This document shows, piece after piece, positions 26,977 to 36,197 of a DNA stretch of 64,000 bases. The translations under genes were made by a program, and so were the position numbers. The stretch's first letter is position 1. Every line of letters begins with the position of its first letter. Source of the stretch: an uncultured Opitutales bacterium (GTDB lineage: Bacteria > Verrucomicrobiota > Verrucomicrobiia > Opitutales > Intestinicryptomonadaceae). The stretch covers positions 186,001 to 250,000 of the forward strand of contig URAK01000001.1 of the NCBI GenBank assembly GCA_900545705.1, given 5' to 3'. The notes below the pieces were generated by a model, which made no database searches, had not been told where the DNA came from, and worked only from the letters and a program-made list of their open reading frames with translations.

Positions 26977-28104
26977 ATGGTCTTACTTCAAAACACTTCC
27001 ATTCTAAACGCCGCGCTAGCGTCCGCGACAGTTTGCGACGTTCTCCTGCAAATATTATTCGCGCTGGGGGCGATAATGCTCGTGATGTGCTTCGCTGGGC
27101 TTAGCGTCGTGGCGGAGCGCAAAATATGCGCGTATATCCAGGGGCGGTACGGGCCCAATCGGACGGCGATACCGCTCGTTGCGGCGATACCGCTCGTTGG
27201 CAATTTTCTGAAAAAGAACGGGCTGATGCAGCTCGTGGCGGACGGCCTAAAATTCCTTTTTAAAGAGGATCCGATTCCAAACCATGTGCGCAAAATATGG
27301 TATGTTGCAGCTCCTATAATGGCGCTTGCACCCGTGCTTGTAGTTGCGGGTCTACTGCCGTTTGGAGTCTGGTGGGATAACGGCTCGCCGCGCCCGATTG
27401 CCGCATGCGATATCGACATAAGTTTGCTCGCGGCTCTCGCGGTAAGTTCCCTCGGAGTGTTTGCCTCGTGCATGGCCGGCTGGTCGTCAAACAGCAAATT
27501 CCCGTATTTGGGCGCAATGAGGGCTTCGGCGCAGGTCATCAGCTTTGAGCTTTGCATGGGACTTAGCGTTTTGCCGATAGTGCTTTGGATATCGGCTTCG
27601 GTTCAAAATCCGCTGAGCCTTTTTGAAATAGGGAATTACCAGTCCGGAAACTGGTGGTTCTGCCTGACACAGCCCGTTTCGGCGCTAATATTTCTCATAT
27701 GCCTGTTCGCTGAAACAAACAGGCTGCCTTTTGATATGGCGGAAAGCGAAACCGACCTCGTAAGCGGATACCATACGGAGTACGGCTCATTTAAATTCGG
27801 GCTGTTCTTCGTCGGTGAATACGGGCACATGGTGGCGGGGTCGTCGCTGTTTATAGTATTGTTCCTCGGCGGGTGGAATCCGTTCCCCGGTCTGGAATGG
27901 CCGCAGGCGTGGGGCTGGATTTCCGTCCTGCTTTCGCTGCTGACGTTTATCGTAAAAATCGCTATGATGCTGTTTTTTATGATATGGGTGAGATGGACTC
28001 TCCCGCGTTTCAGGTACGACCAAGTAATGCGTATTGGCTGGAAGATAACCCTGCCGATTGCCATTGCAAACCTCGTGTTCTACATGTGCTTGTCCTCAAT
28101 TTAA
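26977..28104 (+). CDS. nuoH: NADH-quinone oxidoreductase subunit H
   Basis: A 375-residue membrane subunit (ND1 family) that forms the quinone entry channel where the membrane and peripheral arms meet. Signatures: AERKICAYIQGRYGPNR, LVADGLKFLFKED, and ETNRLPFDMAESETDLVSGY (about residues 248-267), the conserved quinone-site loop. The loop after GPNR contains an in-frame perfect 18-base tandem duplication at 27164-27199, giving AIPLVA followed by AIPLVG. It starts one base after the nuoG stop. Confidence 0.95.
   Translation: MVLLQNTSILNAALASATVCDVLLQILFALGAIMLVMCFAGLSVVAERKICAYIQGRYGPNRTAIPLVAAIPLVGNFLKKNGLMQLVADGLKFLFKEDPIPNHVRKIWYVAAPIMALAPVLVVAGLLPFGVWWDNGSPRPIAACDIDISLLAALAVSSLGVFASCMAGWSSNSKFPYLGAMRASAQVISFELCMGLSVLPIVLWISASVQNPLSLFEIGNYQSGNWWFCLTQPVSALIFLICLFAETNRLPFDMAESETDLVSGYHTEYGSFKFGLFFVGEYGHMVAGSSLFIVLFLGGWNPFPGLEWPQAWGWISVLLSLLTFIVKIAMMLFFMIWVRWTLPRFRYDQVMRIGWKITLPIAIANLVFYMCLSSI
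27164..27199 (+). repeat. Perfect 18-base tandem duplication inside nuoH
   Basis: CGGCGATACCGCTCGTTG occurs at 27164-27181 and again, identically, at 27182-27199. It keeps the reading frame and duplicates six residues in a cytoplasmic loop of NuoH. Confidence 0.9.
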
Positions 28105-28116
28105 AACATATTTCCC

Positions 28117-28653
28117 ATGGCTATTGTAGTTGAAAGAAAACCCCTATCGCTTTTGGAGCGGACTTACCTGCCCCAGATAGCGTCGGGCTTGTGGATAACC
28201 CTGAAAAATTTCTTCAAGCCCAAGGTCACACTCGAATACCCCGACCAGCGGCCGGTGCTGCCGGCGGGCTACCGCGGCGCACCGACTCTCGTTAAAGATT
28301 CCTACGGGCGCGAAAAATGCGTTTCATGCCAACTATGCGAGTTCGTGTGCCCGTCGAAAGCCATCAAAGTGACCCCCGGCGAAATAGACCCTTCGAGCGA
28401 TTACGCATTTATTGAAAAAGCCCCAAAAGACTTTGAAATAAATATGCTCCGCTGCATATATTGCGGATTGTGCCAGGAAGTCTGCCCCGAAAAGGCGATA
28501 GTCCTTCAAAACGAATTTTCCATAAATGCCGACTCCCGCGAGAAGCTAATCCGCCATAAGGTTGATTTATACGCCCGCGGAGGCGTAATGCCGGACAAAA
28601 TAATGAAATGGAAAAAGGTTAAAGACACCGCGGAACTTGAAGGAGAACATTGA
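28117..28653 (+). CDS. nuoI: NADH-quinone oxidoreductase subunit I
   Basis: A 178-residue ferredoxin-like subunit (TYKY family) carrying clusters N6a and N6b between NuoG and NuoB. Two complete [4Fe-4S] motifs are present: Cys68, 71, 74, 78 (CVSCQLCEFVCPSKA) and Cys113, 116, 119, 123 (CIYCGLCQEVCPEKA). The N-terminal amphipathic region anchors it to the membrane arm. Its TGA shares one base with the nuoJ ATG (TGATG). Confidence 0.96.
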   Translation: MAIVVERKPLSLLERTYLPQIASGLWITLKNFFKPKVTLEYPDQRPVLPAGYRGAPTLVKDSYGREKCVSCQLCEFVCPSKAIKVTPGEIDPSSDYAFIEKAPKDFEINMLRCIYCGLCQEVCPEKAIVLQNEFSINADSREKLIRHKVDLYARGGVMPDKIMKWKKVKDTAELEGEH

Positions 28654-29183
28654 TGGAACATTTCGTCTATTATATTTTTTGCGCGATGATGCTCGGAGGG
28701 GCGCTCGGAACGATTCTCGCCCGCGGATATGTAAACGCGGCGATGTCGATGTTGCTCTCGATGCTTGGAGTCGCCGGAATGATGGTTCTTATGGAGGCGT
28801 ATTTCCCAGCCTTCATAATGGTGAGCGTCTACGCAGGGGCGGTGCTCGTGCTTTTCGTTTTTGTGGTAATGCTTATGGGCGAGGAAAAGGACGGCGCAAG
28901 CACCATAAAAAAGCTCGAGCTAATCGCGCTTTGGGTTTTACTCGGGGCGTTTATCGGCTGGGTTTCGCCGGAATTCCTCGGCAAATCGGCTCTGCATGCG
29001 GATAAAATTGCCGATACCGCTTCGCCTCTTGCCTCCGCCAAAAATTACGGGCTGGCAATTTTCTCAAAGTTTATGCTTCCGTTTCAAATATGCGGGGCGC
29101 TGCTGCTTGCGGCGATGCTCGGCGTGATAGTAATCGCAAAAAAGCCGCGCGACCGCGAAACACCCCCACGGGAAAGGATTTGA
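28653..29183 (+). CDS. nuoJ: NADH-quinone oxidoreductase subunit J
   Basis: A 176-residue membrane subunit (ND6 family) with about five transmembrane helices. ATG 28653 is preferred over the TTG one codon earlier, because AAGGAG at 28640-28645 is then seven bases away. The conserved pi-bulge helix segment VYAGAVLVLFVFVVML is present at about residues 56-71, as in NuoJ proteins that couple quinone reduction to proton pumping. Confidence 0.93.
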   Translation: MEHFVYYIFCAMMLGGALGTILARGYVNAAMSMLLSMLGVAGMMVLMEAYFPAFIMVSVYAGAVLVLFVFVVMLMGEEKDGASTIKKLELIALWVLLGAFIGWVSPEFLGKSALHADKIADTASPLASAKNYGLAIFSKFMLPFQICGALLLAAMLGVIVIAKKPRDRETPPRERI

Positions 29184-29187
29184 CAAC

Positions 29188-29490
29188 ATGGATATCCTAA
29201 ATCAATTTTTGCCGCCAGCCTTGATGCTTTTTGTGACAGGCTTGATGGGCGTGATGTTCAAGAGAAATCTCGTTACGATTTTTATGTGCGTTGAGATTAT
29301 GCTTTGCGGGGCGACTCTCGCAATGGTGGCTTTCGCCGCGGCGTACGGAGATATTTCGGGCGCGGCATTCGCGTTTTTTGTGATGACCATCGGCGCCGCG
29401 GAAGTCGCGGTTGGGCTCGCGATAATAACCCAGCTGTTTAAAGTCGAAAACACCGTGTCGACTAAAAATCTCAACTCATTGGGAGACTGA
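29188..29490 (+). CDS. nuoK: NADH-quinone oxidoreductase subunit K
   Basis: A 100-residue, three-helix membrane subunit (ND4L family). The two conserved intramembrane glutamates needed for proton translocation are seen in FMCVEIMLCGATLAMVAF and GAAEVAVGLAIITQLF. Length is exactly that usual for the family. Four bases after nuoJ and five before nuoL. Confidence 0.95.
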   Translation: MDILNQFLPPALMLFVTGLMGVMFKRNLVTIFMCVEIMLCGATLAMVAFAAAYGDISGAAFAFFVMTIGAAEVAVGLAIITQLFKVENTVSTKNLNSLGD

Positions 29491-29495
29491 CCCGT

Positions 29496-31397
29496 ATGGA
29501 ACTTAAACTTTTGCTTCCACTTGCAACGCCGCTCTTTGCCGCGGCAATAATCATACTATTCTTTCGCACCAGCCGCAAGATGCCGGCATTCCTGTCCGTG
29601 GCGAGCGCCCTATTCGCGTTTGTGCTTGCGCTTTCGGCAATGCTGTCCGGCGTTTCGAGTTTCAATTCGTCGTTTGAATTGTTTAAGCTCGGAAGTTTCA
29701 CCCTCGATATGGGCCTTCTGTTCGATCCCCTAGCGGCAAATATGCTTTTCGTGGTTTGTTTCGTGGGGCTGCTGATACATATATTTAGCGTAGGCTATAT
29801 GGACGACGCCCAGTCCCGCGGCAGATTCTTTGCGGGAATGAGCTTCTTTATGTTCTCTATGACCGGGCTGGTTCTTTCGTCGAACTTGTTTATGATGTTC
29901 GTATTTTGGGAGCTGGTCGGGTTCTCGTCTTACGCTTTGATTGGGCAGTACTCCTCCACTGAAGCGGCGAAAGAGGCCTCAAAAAAGGCGTTTATAGTAA
30001 ACCGCGTGGGCGACTTCGGATTTCTTCTCGGCATAATATACTGCTGGAGTTTTTTCGGGACTACAAATTTTTCGGAACTTGCGCAGATAATCGCGGCCGA
30101 TCCCTCTAAGGCTTCCACCGGCATGGGAATGCTTCTGCTTTGCGGATTCCTCGGCAAGAGTGCGCAATTTCCGCTGCAAGTTTGGCTGCCCGACGCTATG
30201 GCAGGCCCAACCCCAGTTTCGGCGCTAATACATGCTGCGACAATGGTTGCCGCGGGCGTCTTTATGATGGTTCGCTTGTGCTCGTTCGGCTTCCTGACGC
30301 CGGCTGTGCTCGACACGGTCCTCGTGCTTTGCTCGCTAATGGCGCTTTGCGCGGGTCTATGGGCTCTAGGGCAGACAGACATCAAAAAAATTCTCGCCTA
30401 TTCAACCCTCGCCCACTTGGGCCTAATGGGTGCTGGGGTCGCCCTCGGATACGACTTGGCGATGTACCACTTGACAACCCACGCATTTTTTAAGGCTACA
30501 TTGTTCCTCGTGGCGGGGTCTATCATACATGCGTGCCACCACGAACAGGATATATATAAAATGGGCGGAATATTCTCGCGCATGCCGATAACGTCGATTG
30601 TGGCGCTGCTTGCAACTTTCTCGATAATTGCGATACCGTATTTTTCAGGCTATTACAGCAAGGAGGCGATAGTGCTTGCTGCCTACACACGCTCGGCTGG
30701 CGGGGCGTTTATATATCAGGCGGTGTTCTGGATTATATTCGCGGCGGCTGCGCTCACCCCCATCTACATGTTTAGGCTTTTCTTCAACGTATTCTGCGGA
30801 ACGCCCCATTCGGAATGCGCCGCAAATGCGCGCGAAAGCTCGCTTTGGATGACTTTCCCGCTTATTGTGTTGGCCGTTTACTCCGTGTTCGGAGCGTGGG
30901 GATTCGCGTACGAATTCCAATGGCTCGACGGAAAATTTAGCTTCATATTGCCTACCGCGGCCGTCAAATTTGTAAGCGGCCTGTTGTCGCTGCATTCGCC
31001 TGCGCCCGAAATCGAGGGAACTGTGGGATTCGTCGAAAATGCGGCTCTTGCATGCACTTTCATTGGAATAGGCATAGCTTATGTATTGTACGGCAGAAAC
31101 CGCGGTTACGACCCTGTCCAAAGGAGGGCGCCTTACCTATACAATGCGCTCGAAAAACACGGCTGGTTCGACTGCGTCTATAATTGGTATGTTGCGAAAG
31201 TTCAGCAGAGAATCGCAACCTTCCTTGCCACATTCGCGGACTTGCTCTTTATTGAGATGTTGTGTGTGCGTGGTTCGGGCGTAATATGCTCGGTGGTGGG
31301 ATACGGAATCAAAAAACTGCATGTGTGCTCGTGCAATTCACAGGTAAAATGGATGGTGTTCGGGGCGATACTGCTGTTTGTCCTAATCTTCGCGTAG
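29496..31397 (+). CDS. nuoL: NADH-quinone oxidoreductase subunit L
   Basis: A 633-residue antiporter-like proton-pumping subunit (ND5 family) at the far end of the membrane arm. Signatures: FVFWELVGFSSYALIG with the key glutamate, LPDAMAGPTPVSALIHAATM with channel residues, and KKILAYSTLAHLGLMGAG. A long lateral helix and extra C-terminal membrane segments follow, as expected for NuoL compared with NuoM and NuoN. Confidence 0.95.
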   Translation: MELKLLLPLATPLFAAAIIILFFRTSRKMPAFLSVASALFAFVLALSAMLSGVSSFNSSFELFKLGSFTLDMGLLFDPLAANMLFVVCFVGLLIHIFSVGYMDDAQSRGRFFAGMSFFMFSMTGLVLSSNLFMMFVFWELVGFSSYALIGQYSSTEAAKEASKKAFIVNRVGDFGFLLGIIYCWSFFGTTNFSELAQIIAADPSKASTGMGMLLLCGFLGKSAQFPLQVWLPDAMAGPTPVSALIHAATMVAAGVFMMVRLCSFGFLTPAVLDTVLVLCSLMALCAGLWALGQTDIKKILAYSTLAHLGLMGAGVALGYDLAMYHLTTHAFFKATLFLVAGSIIHACHHEQDIYKMGGIFSRMPITSIVALLATFSIIAIPYFSGYYSKEAIVLAAYTRSAGGAFIYQAVFWIIFAAAALTPIYMFRLFFNVFCGTPHSECAANARESSLWMTFPLIVLAVYSVFGAWGFAYEFQWLDGKFSFILPTAAVKFVSGLLSLHSPAPEIEGTVGFVENAALACTFIGIGIAYVLYGRNRGYDPVQRRAPYLYNALEKHGWFDCVYNWYVAKVQQRIATFLATFADLLFIEMLCVRGSGVICSVVGYGIKKLHVCSCNSQVKWMVFGAILLFVLIFA

Positions 31398-31409
31398 GAG
31401 ACTGCTTTT

Positions 31410-32906
31410 ATGGAAAACTTTTACGGAATCATTCTTAATTTTGGGGTTTACGCTCCGCTCGCGTGCGCCTTGATAATCGCGTGCCTTTGGCCGGTATTTT
31501 CGGCGAAAGCCGCAAAATGCCTTGCGCTGCTCGCCTCAGCGATAACGGCGGCGTCAGGCGTAGCGCTCTGGGCGTCAATGCCCTCGGACGGCTCTTTCAA
31601 TTTCTTTACGGAGCCGAACTTCTGCGGAATAATCCTTCCGCAGTTGGCTTTGAATGGCGTTTCGGCTCCGCTGTTCGCACTCGCCGGAATAGTCGGCTTT
31701 GCGGCTGTCTGGCAAGCCTGCATATCCGAAATACGCAATGCAAAGCTTTACTTCATGCTGCTTTCAATAATGCTCGGAGGCCTCGCTGGGGCTTTCGGAA
31801 GCGTGAATCTGCTGTGGATGTACGCCTTCCATGAATTTGCGCTCGTTCCGACTTTTATAGCAATGAATTTGTGGGGAGGCGCCGGGCGGAGAATGGCAGC
31901 AATGCAGATGGCGGTTTATTTGACCCTCGGAGCGCTCGTATCGCTAATAGGCATTATTGCGCTCTTTGCCCAGACAGGGGCTGACGGCTTTAATTTGCAG
32001 GATATTGCCCTCGCCGCAGCTGCAAACCCAATCTCGGCGGAATGGCAATACTACATTTTTGCTCTTCTGCTCTTCGGGCTCGGGACGCTCGTATCTCTAT
32101 TCCCGTTCTATTCTTGGGCTCCGCGCGCTTATGCTTCAGCCCCGACAGCGTTTGCAATGCTGCATGCGGGCGTGCTGAAAAAATTTGGATTGTATGTGCT
32201 AATACAAGTTGCGTATCCAATGCTTGCACTCGGCGCTCTCGAATGGTCGGAGACGCTCGCGGTGCTCGCATTGTTCAACGTAATATTCATAGGCCTTGTG
32301 ACTATGGCGCAGCGCGATCTGAAAATGATGGTCGCATATTCGAGCGTAGCGCACATGGGAATATGCTTTCTGGGGCTTGCGACGGCGAGCGTGCTCGGAG
32401 TGGGAGGCGCTATGATTCTCATGTTCGGCCACGGCGCGAGCGTAGCACTCACCCTTATGCTCTCGACAATGATTATAAACCGCACAGGAGAATGGGAAAT
32501 GCGGAAAATGGGCGGGCTCTACCGGCGCGCGCCGATTCTCGGGGCATTTTTCATCGCGGCGTCGTTCGCGGGGGCAGGCCTGCCCGGATTCGCCAATTTC
32601 TGGGGAGAATTATGCGTGCTTACGAGCCTCTGGAAATTTTCGCCAGTCGTATGCGCTCTCGGAGCCACAGGCATAATAATATCGGCGATATACGCATTAC
32701 GGGCTATTGCCAACATATTTATGGGCGAGCCGTCGCCCGCAATTGCCGGTAAATTCGACTCTATAACTGATATGACTCTCCGCGAAAAAATCCCGGCCGC
32801 GATACTGATAGTTTCGCTTCTCGTCGTCGGATTCTTTCCGAAGACTGTCAGCGAAGGGCTGGATTCCTACCTCTCAAATGTAGCAACATACGCGCAAACA
32901 AAATAA
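31410..32906 (+). CDS. nuoM: NADH-quinone oxidoreductase subunit M
   Basis: A 498-residue antiporter-like proton-pumping subunit (ND4 family). The conserved glutamate of transmembrane helix 5 is in YAFHEFALVPTFI, channel residues in SAPTAFAMLHAGVLKKFGLY, and LKMMVAYSSVAHMG carries the helix 8 signature. About 14 transmembrane segments are expected. Twelve bases after nuoL and six before nuoN. Confidence 0.94.
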   Translation: MENFYGIILNFGVYAPLACALIIACLWPVFSAKAAKCLALLASAITAASGVALWASMPSDGSFNFFTEPNFCGIILPQLALNGVSAPLFALAGIVGFAAVWQACISEIRNAKLYFMLLSIMLGGLAGAFGSVNLLWMYAFHEFALVPTFIAMNLWGGAGRRMAAMQMAVYLTLGALVSLIGIIALFAQTGADGFNLQDIALAAAANPISAEWQYYIFALLLFGLGTLVSLFPFYSWAPRAYASAPTAFAMLHAGVLKKFGLYVLIQVAYPMLALGALEWSETLAVLALFNVIFIGLVTMAQRDLKMMVAYSSVAHMGICFLGLATASVLGVGGAMILMFGHGASVALTLMLSTMIINRTGEWEMRKMGGLYRRAPILGAFFIAASFAGAGLPGFANFWGELCVLTSLWKFSPVVCALGATGIIISAIYALRAIANIFMGEPSPAIAGKFDSITDMTLREKIPAAILIVSLLVVGFFPKTVSEGLDSYLSNVATYAQTK

Positions 32907-32912
32907 AATTTT

Positions 32913-34340
32913 ATGGAAAACATTGCATCTTTTGAATGGACGAGCGTATTCGCCGAAGCCGTGCTGTTTTGCGGGGCGGTTCTCGTCGTGTTGTTTGAGG
33001 CTCTCGCGCCGAAACACAAGGGCGCAATATGCGCTTTCGCCCTGCTTGCCATGGTGGCGGCGATAATTGCGTATGTGCTTGTTCCGGTCGAGAGCTTGTC
33101 GTTCGGGGAGACTCTCGGAGGACGCGGCGGGTTCGGAGTTTTCATAACGGCTTGCGCGCTGCTTTCGGCGTTGCTTGGTTTCGGCTATTTCTCCAATGGA
33201 GGCGAAAGGAAATGCGAATTTCTCGCAGTCTTAATGGTGTGCGCGGCGGCTCTTTCGATATTTGCGCGCTCGCTTAACTTGATGTTGTCGTTCGTGGCTC
33301 TCGAATGCGCCACGGTATGTCTTTATGTGATGGCGGCTTGGGGAAGAAATAGGGCTGCGAGCTTGGAAAGCGCCGCAAAGTATCTCGTTGTAAGCGGCGT
33401 AAGCGGGGGATTGTTCCTGCTCGGCACGGCTTTTATATACGGAGCGGGTCTTGAATCGGGCGTAGATTTCCTGTTCTTTGAAAACTTTACGCTCGGGCTT
33501 TGCAGCAATAAGTTTGTGATAGGATTGGCTCTGGTGGCGAGTGCTGCGCTTTTCAAATTGGCGGCTTTCCCCTTCCAATTCTGGTCTCCCGACGTTTACC
33601 AAGGGTCGCCGAATCCGGTGTCGGCATTTTTTGCCGTGGGGTCAAAGGCGGCAGGAATCGTATTCCTCGCGCAAGTATTCATGTACATAGATTTTTCGGC
33701 ATTGCCGGCTATAGGGTCAAAGGCTGTATTTACAGTGTCGGTCATAGCCGCGCTCACGATAATTGTCGGAAATTTGGGCGCGATTACCCAAACGAATGCA
33801 AAGAGGCTAATGGGATTTTCCGGCATAGCAAATGCGGGATATTTGCTCGTATTGCTGGCGGCTCTTATGAAAGCGCCAAAATCCTCGGAACTTTTTGAGT
33901 TGTCGCTGTATTTTTACCTCGCGGCGTACATGTTTGCTAACTACGCGATTTTCTTTGTAATAAACCAATTTGAAGGCGACGACCTAAGTCCGCTCGAATT
34001 GTCCGATTTCAGGGGGCTGATACGCAAAAATCCCGTTGCGGATTCAACTCTGATAATAGCTCTTGCTTCGCTTGCGGGCATTCCCCCGACTGCCGGATTC
34101 TTCGGCAAGCTGCTAATCTTGATTCTCGCGTGGTACGCGCAGCTCTACGTTTTGATGGGAATAATGATAGCGGGCTCAGTGGTGTCGATATTCTACTATT
34201 TCTCGTGGATACGCGCGAGCGTCGATGTCGGAATGGGCGACGAACGCCGCCTGAGCGGCTCTTACGCGATGTTGCCTACGATGATAGCCCTGTCTGCGGC
34301 GACACTGGTATTCGGAGTTATCTTCTTTTTGAAATATTAA
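32913..34340 (+). CDS. nuoN: NADH-quinone oxidoreductase subunit N
   Basis: A 475-residue antiporter-like proton-pumping subunit (ND2 family). Signatures: SFVALECATVCLYVM with the conserved glutamate, KLAAFPFQFWSPDVYQGSPN, and NAKRLMGFSGIANAGYLLV. It closes the contiguous nuoB-nuoN block. The following PEGA lipoprotein gene is only 50 bases away with no terminator between them. Confidence 0.94.
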   Translation: MENIASFEWTSVFAEAVLFCGAVLVVLFEALAPKHKGAICAFALLAMVAAIIAYVLVPVESLSFGETLGGRGGFGVFITACALLSALLGFGYFSNGGERKCEFLAVLMVCAAALSIFARSLNLMLSFVALECATVCLYVMAAWGRNRAASLESAAKYLVVSGVSGGLFLLGTAFIYGAGLESGVDFLFFENFTLGLCSNKFVIGLALVASAALFKLAAFPFQFWSPDVYQGSPNPVSAFFAVGSKAAGIVFLAQVFMYIDFSALPAIGSKAVFTVSVIAALTIIVGNLGAITQTNAKRLMGFSGIANAGYLLVLLAALMKAPKSSELFELSLYFYLAAYMFANYAIFFVINQFEGDDLSPLELSDFRGLIRKNPVADSTLIIALASLAGIPPTAGFFGKLLILILAWYAQLYVLMGIMIAGSVVSIFYYFSWIRASVDVGMGDERRLSGSYAMLPTMIALSAATLVFGVIFFLKY

Positions 34341-34390
34341 CCGCAAAAATTATTGCCAACCCCGGCCGGTTTTGTAAAAACTAATTCTTT

Positions 34391-34771
34391 ATGAAAATAT
34401 TTCCCACCATATTTGCGGCGCTGGCAATATGCCTTTGCGGTTGCCAGACGAAAGACAAAGAGCTTCTAAGCCGCCAGATAGAGATATCGAGCATTCCGAG
34501 TGGAGCGGCGATTGTGGTGGACGGCTTGAAAATGGGCAAGACCCCTCTAAGCATAGGGGTGGAAACGACTGAGGACGGCTTTTTTGTGAGGAAAACCGTG
34601 ATAACTGCAATTCCTCAAAACGAGTCTTTGCACACGCAGGTTGTGACATTCCCGGCCTTCAAAATTTCCGATCCCGAAAAGAGCAGGGTTCCGCATAAAA
34701 TAAAATTCGACATGAATAAAAGTCCCGCGCAAGGCGGGGGTGTCCAGTTTGAGGACGAAAGCTACTTTTAA
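34391..34771 (+). CDS. Small PEGA-like lipoprotein
   Basis: A 126-residue predicted lipoprotein: MKIFPTIFAALAICLCGC has a lipobox ending at Cys18. The mature part begins with a PEGA-like motif (IEISSIPSGAAIVVDGLKMG followed by KTPLSI), a small beta-fold found in surface-layer and envelope proteins. The remaining 80 residues have no recognised family. It lies between nuoN (50 bases) and the trpB-type gene (27 bases), so it is probably co-transcribed, but no functional link to complex I is known. Confidence 0.75.
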   Translation: MKIFPTIFAALAICLCGCQTKDKELLSRQIEISSIPSGAAIVVDGLKMGKTPLSIGVETTEDGFFVRKTVITAIPQNESLHTQVVTFPAFKISDPEKSRVPHKIKFDMNKSPAQGGGVQFEDESYF

Positions 34772-34798
34772 TTAAAAAAATTTTCTCACAATACGAAA

Positions 34799-36163
34799 AT
34801 GTCATCGCAGATAAAATATATATTGGACGAAGAATCAATCCCGACCCATTGGTACAACATTGAGGCCGACCTGAAAAATCCGACTCCCCCGCCGCTCGAC
34901 CCTACAACGGGCAAAGTTTTCGAACGCGCAAAGCTCGAAGTTATATTTGCCAAGACGCTGTTAGACCAGGAAATGTCGCGTGAACGCTACATAGAAATTC
35001 CTGAACCCGTGCGCGAAATAATGCGTCAATGGCGCCCCACGCCGCTGTATCGCGCGCGCAGGCTTGAAAAGACGCTCGACACTCCTGCAAAAATTTATTT
35101 CAAGTACGAAGGCGTAAGCCCTTCCGGCTCCCACAAGACAAACAGCGCAATCGCGCAGGCGTTTGAAAATAAAAGGTGCGGGACAAAAAAAGTGACGACT
35201 GAAACGGGCGCGGGCCAGTGGGGGTCGGCGCTGTCGCAAGCGTGCAATATTTTCGGTTTGGATTGCACGGTATTCATGGTGAGATGCTCGTACGATCAAA
35301 AACCCTACCGTAAGGCTGTTATGGAGCTGTTCGGCGGGCGTACAATTCCTTCGCCGAGCCCGTACACAGAGGCCGGCAGGGCGGTATTGGCTAAAGATCC
35401 AGACTGCCGCGGCTCACTCGGCATAGCGATTTCCGAAGCTGTAGAGGAGGCCCTCAAAAACGACGATACAAAATATTGCCTCGGATCTGTCTTAAACCAT
35501 GTGCTTTTACATCAGACTGTAATCGGGCAGGAAGCGATGAAGCAAATGGAAATGGCCGGAGATTTCCCGGACATAGTAATCGGCGCTTGCGGCGGCGGCT
35601 CAAATTTTGCGGGAATGGCTTTCCCGTTTATAGGCGAAATGCTTAGGGGCGGAAGAAAAGTTGACGTTCTGGGCGTAGAGCCGGCGGCGTGCCCAAGTCT
35701 CACCAAGGGTAAATATGCGTACGATTACGGAGATGTCGCTAAGAAGACACCTCTTATGAAGATGTACACGCTTGGCAGCTCGTTTATCCCGCCGGCGGTT
35801 CATGCGGGTGGTCTGAGATACCACGGAATGGCTCCGCAGATAAGCAATGTGGCTGCCCACGGCTTGATGCGCGCGCGCACCGTCCAGCAGCTTGACGTTT
35901 TCCGCGACGCCGTAATTTTCGCGCGTTCAGAGGGCATAATACCAGCGCCTGAATCTTCGCACGCAATTTCCGCGGCGATGGACGAGGCTCGTGAATGCAA
36001 GAAAACGGGGAAGTCGAAAACCATACTTTTCAATCTTTCCGGGCATGGGCATCTCGATATGTCGGCTTTCACCGACTATTTTGCAGGCAAGCTTAAAAAC
36101 TACGAATATCCGGAAGAGGAAATTTCAATGGCGCTTTCCGGATTGCCGGTTTGCAAAGAGTAA
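34799..36163 (+). CDS. trpB: Tryptophan synthase beta chain, TrpB2 type
   Basis: A 454-residue PLP enzyme that joins indole and serine to make tryptophan. Length and the N-terminal HWYNIEADL and PEPVREIMRQWRPTPLYRA place it in the longer TrpB2 group, which often acts without the alpha subunit. The PLP lysine is Lys113 in SGSHKTNSA, the catalytic glutamate is about 135 in TTETGAGQWGSA, and the phosphate-binding loop is ACGGGSNFAG. No trpA or other trp gene is nearby, which also fits TrpB2, proposed to salvage indole. A terminator follows. Confidence 0.9.
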   Translation: MSSQIKYILDEESIPTHWYNIEADLKNPTPPPLDPTTGKVFERAKLEVIFAKTLLDQEMSRERYIEIPEPVREIMRQWRPTPLYRARRLEKTLDTPAKIYFKYEGVSPSGSHKTNSAIAQAFENKRCGTKKVTTETGAGQWGSALSQACNIFGLDCTVFMVRCSYDQKPYRKAVMELFGGRTIPSPSPYTEAGRAVLAKDPDCRGSLGIAISEAVEEALKNDDTKYCLGSVLNHVLLHQTVIGQEAMKQMEMAGDFPDIVIGACGGGSNFAGMAFPFIGEMLRGGRKVDVLGVEPAACPSLTKGKYAYDYGDVAKKTPLMKMYTLGSSFIPPAVHAGGLRYHGMAPQISNVAAHGLMRARTVQQLDVFRDAVIFARSEGIIPAPESSHAISAAMDEARECKKTGKSKTILFNLSGHGHLDMSAFTDYFAGKLKNYEYPEEEISMALSGLPVCKE

Positions 36164-36172
36164 ATTTAAAAG

Positions 36173-36197
36173 ACCCGCCGAAAGGCGGGTTTTTTTT
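36173..36197 (+). terminator. Intrinsic terminator after trpB2 (end of the nuo transcription unit)
   Basis: Seven-base-pair stem ACCCGCC/GGCGGGT (36173-36179, 36184-36190) closed by a GAAA tetraloop and followed by seven T. It lies just after the trpB2 stop. It is the first strong terminator after the one upstream of nuoB. Confidence 0.94.
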
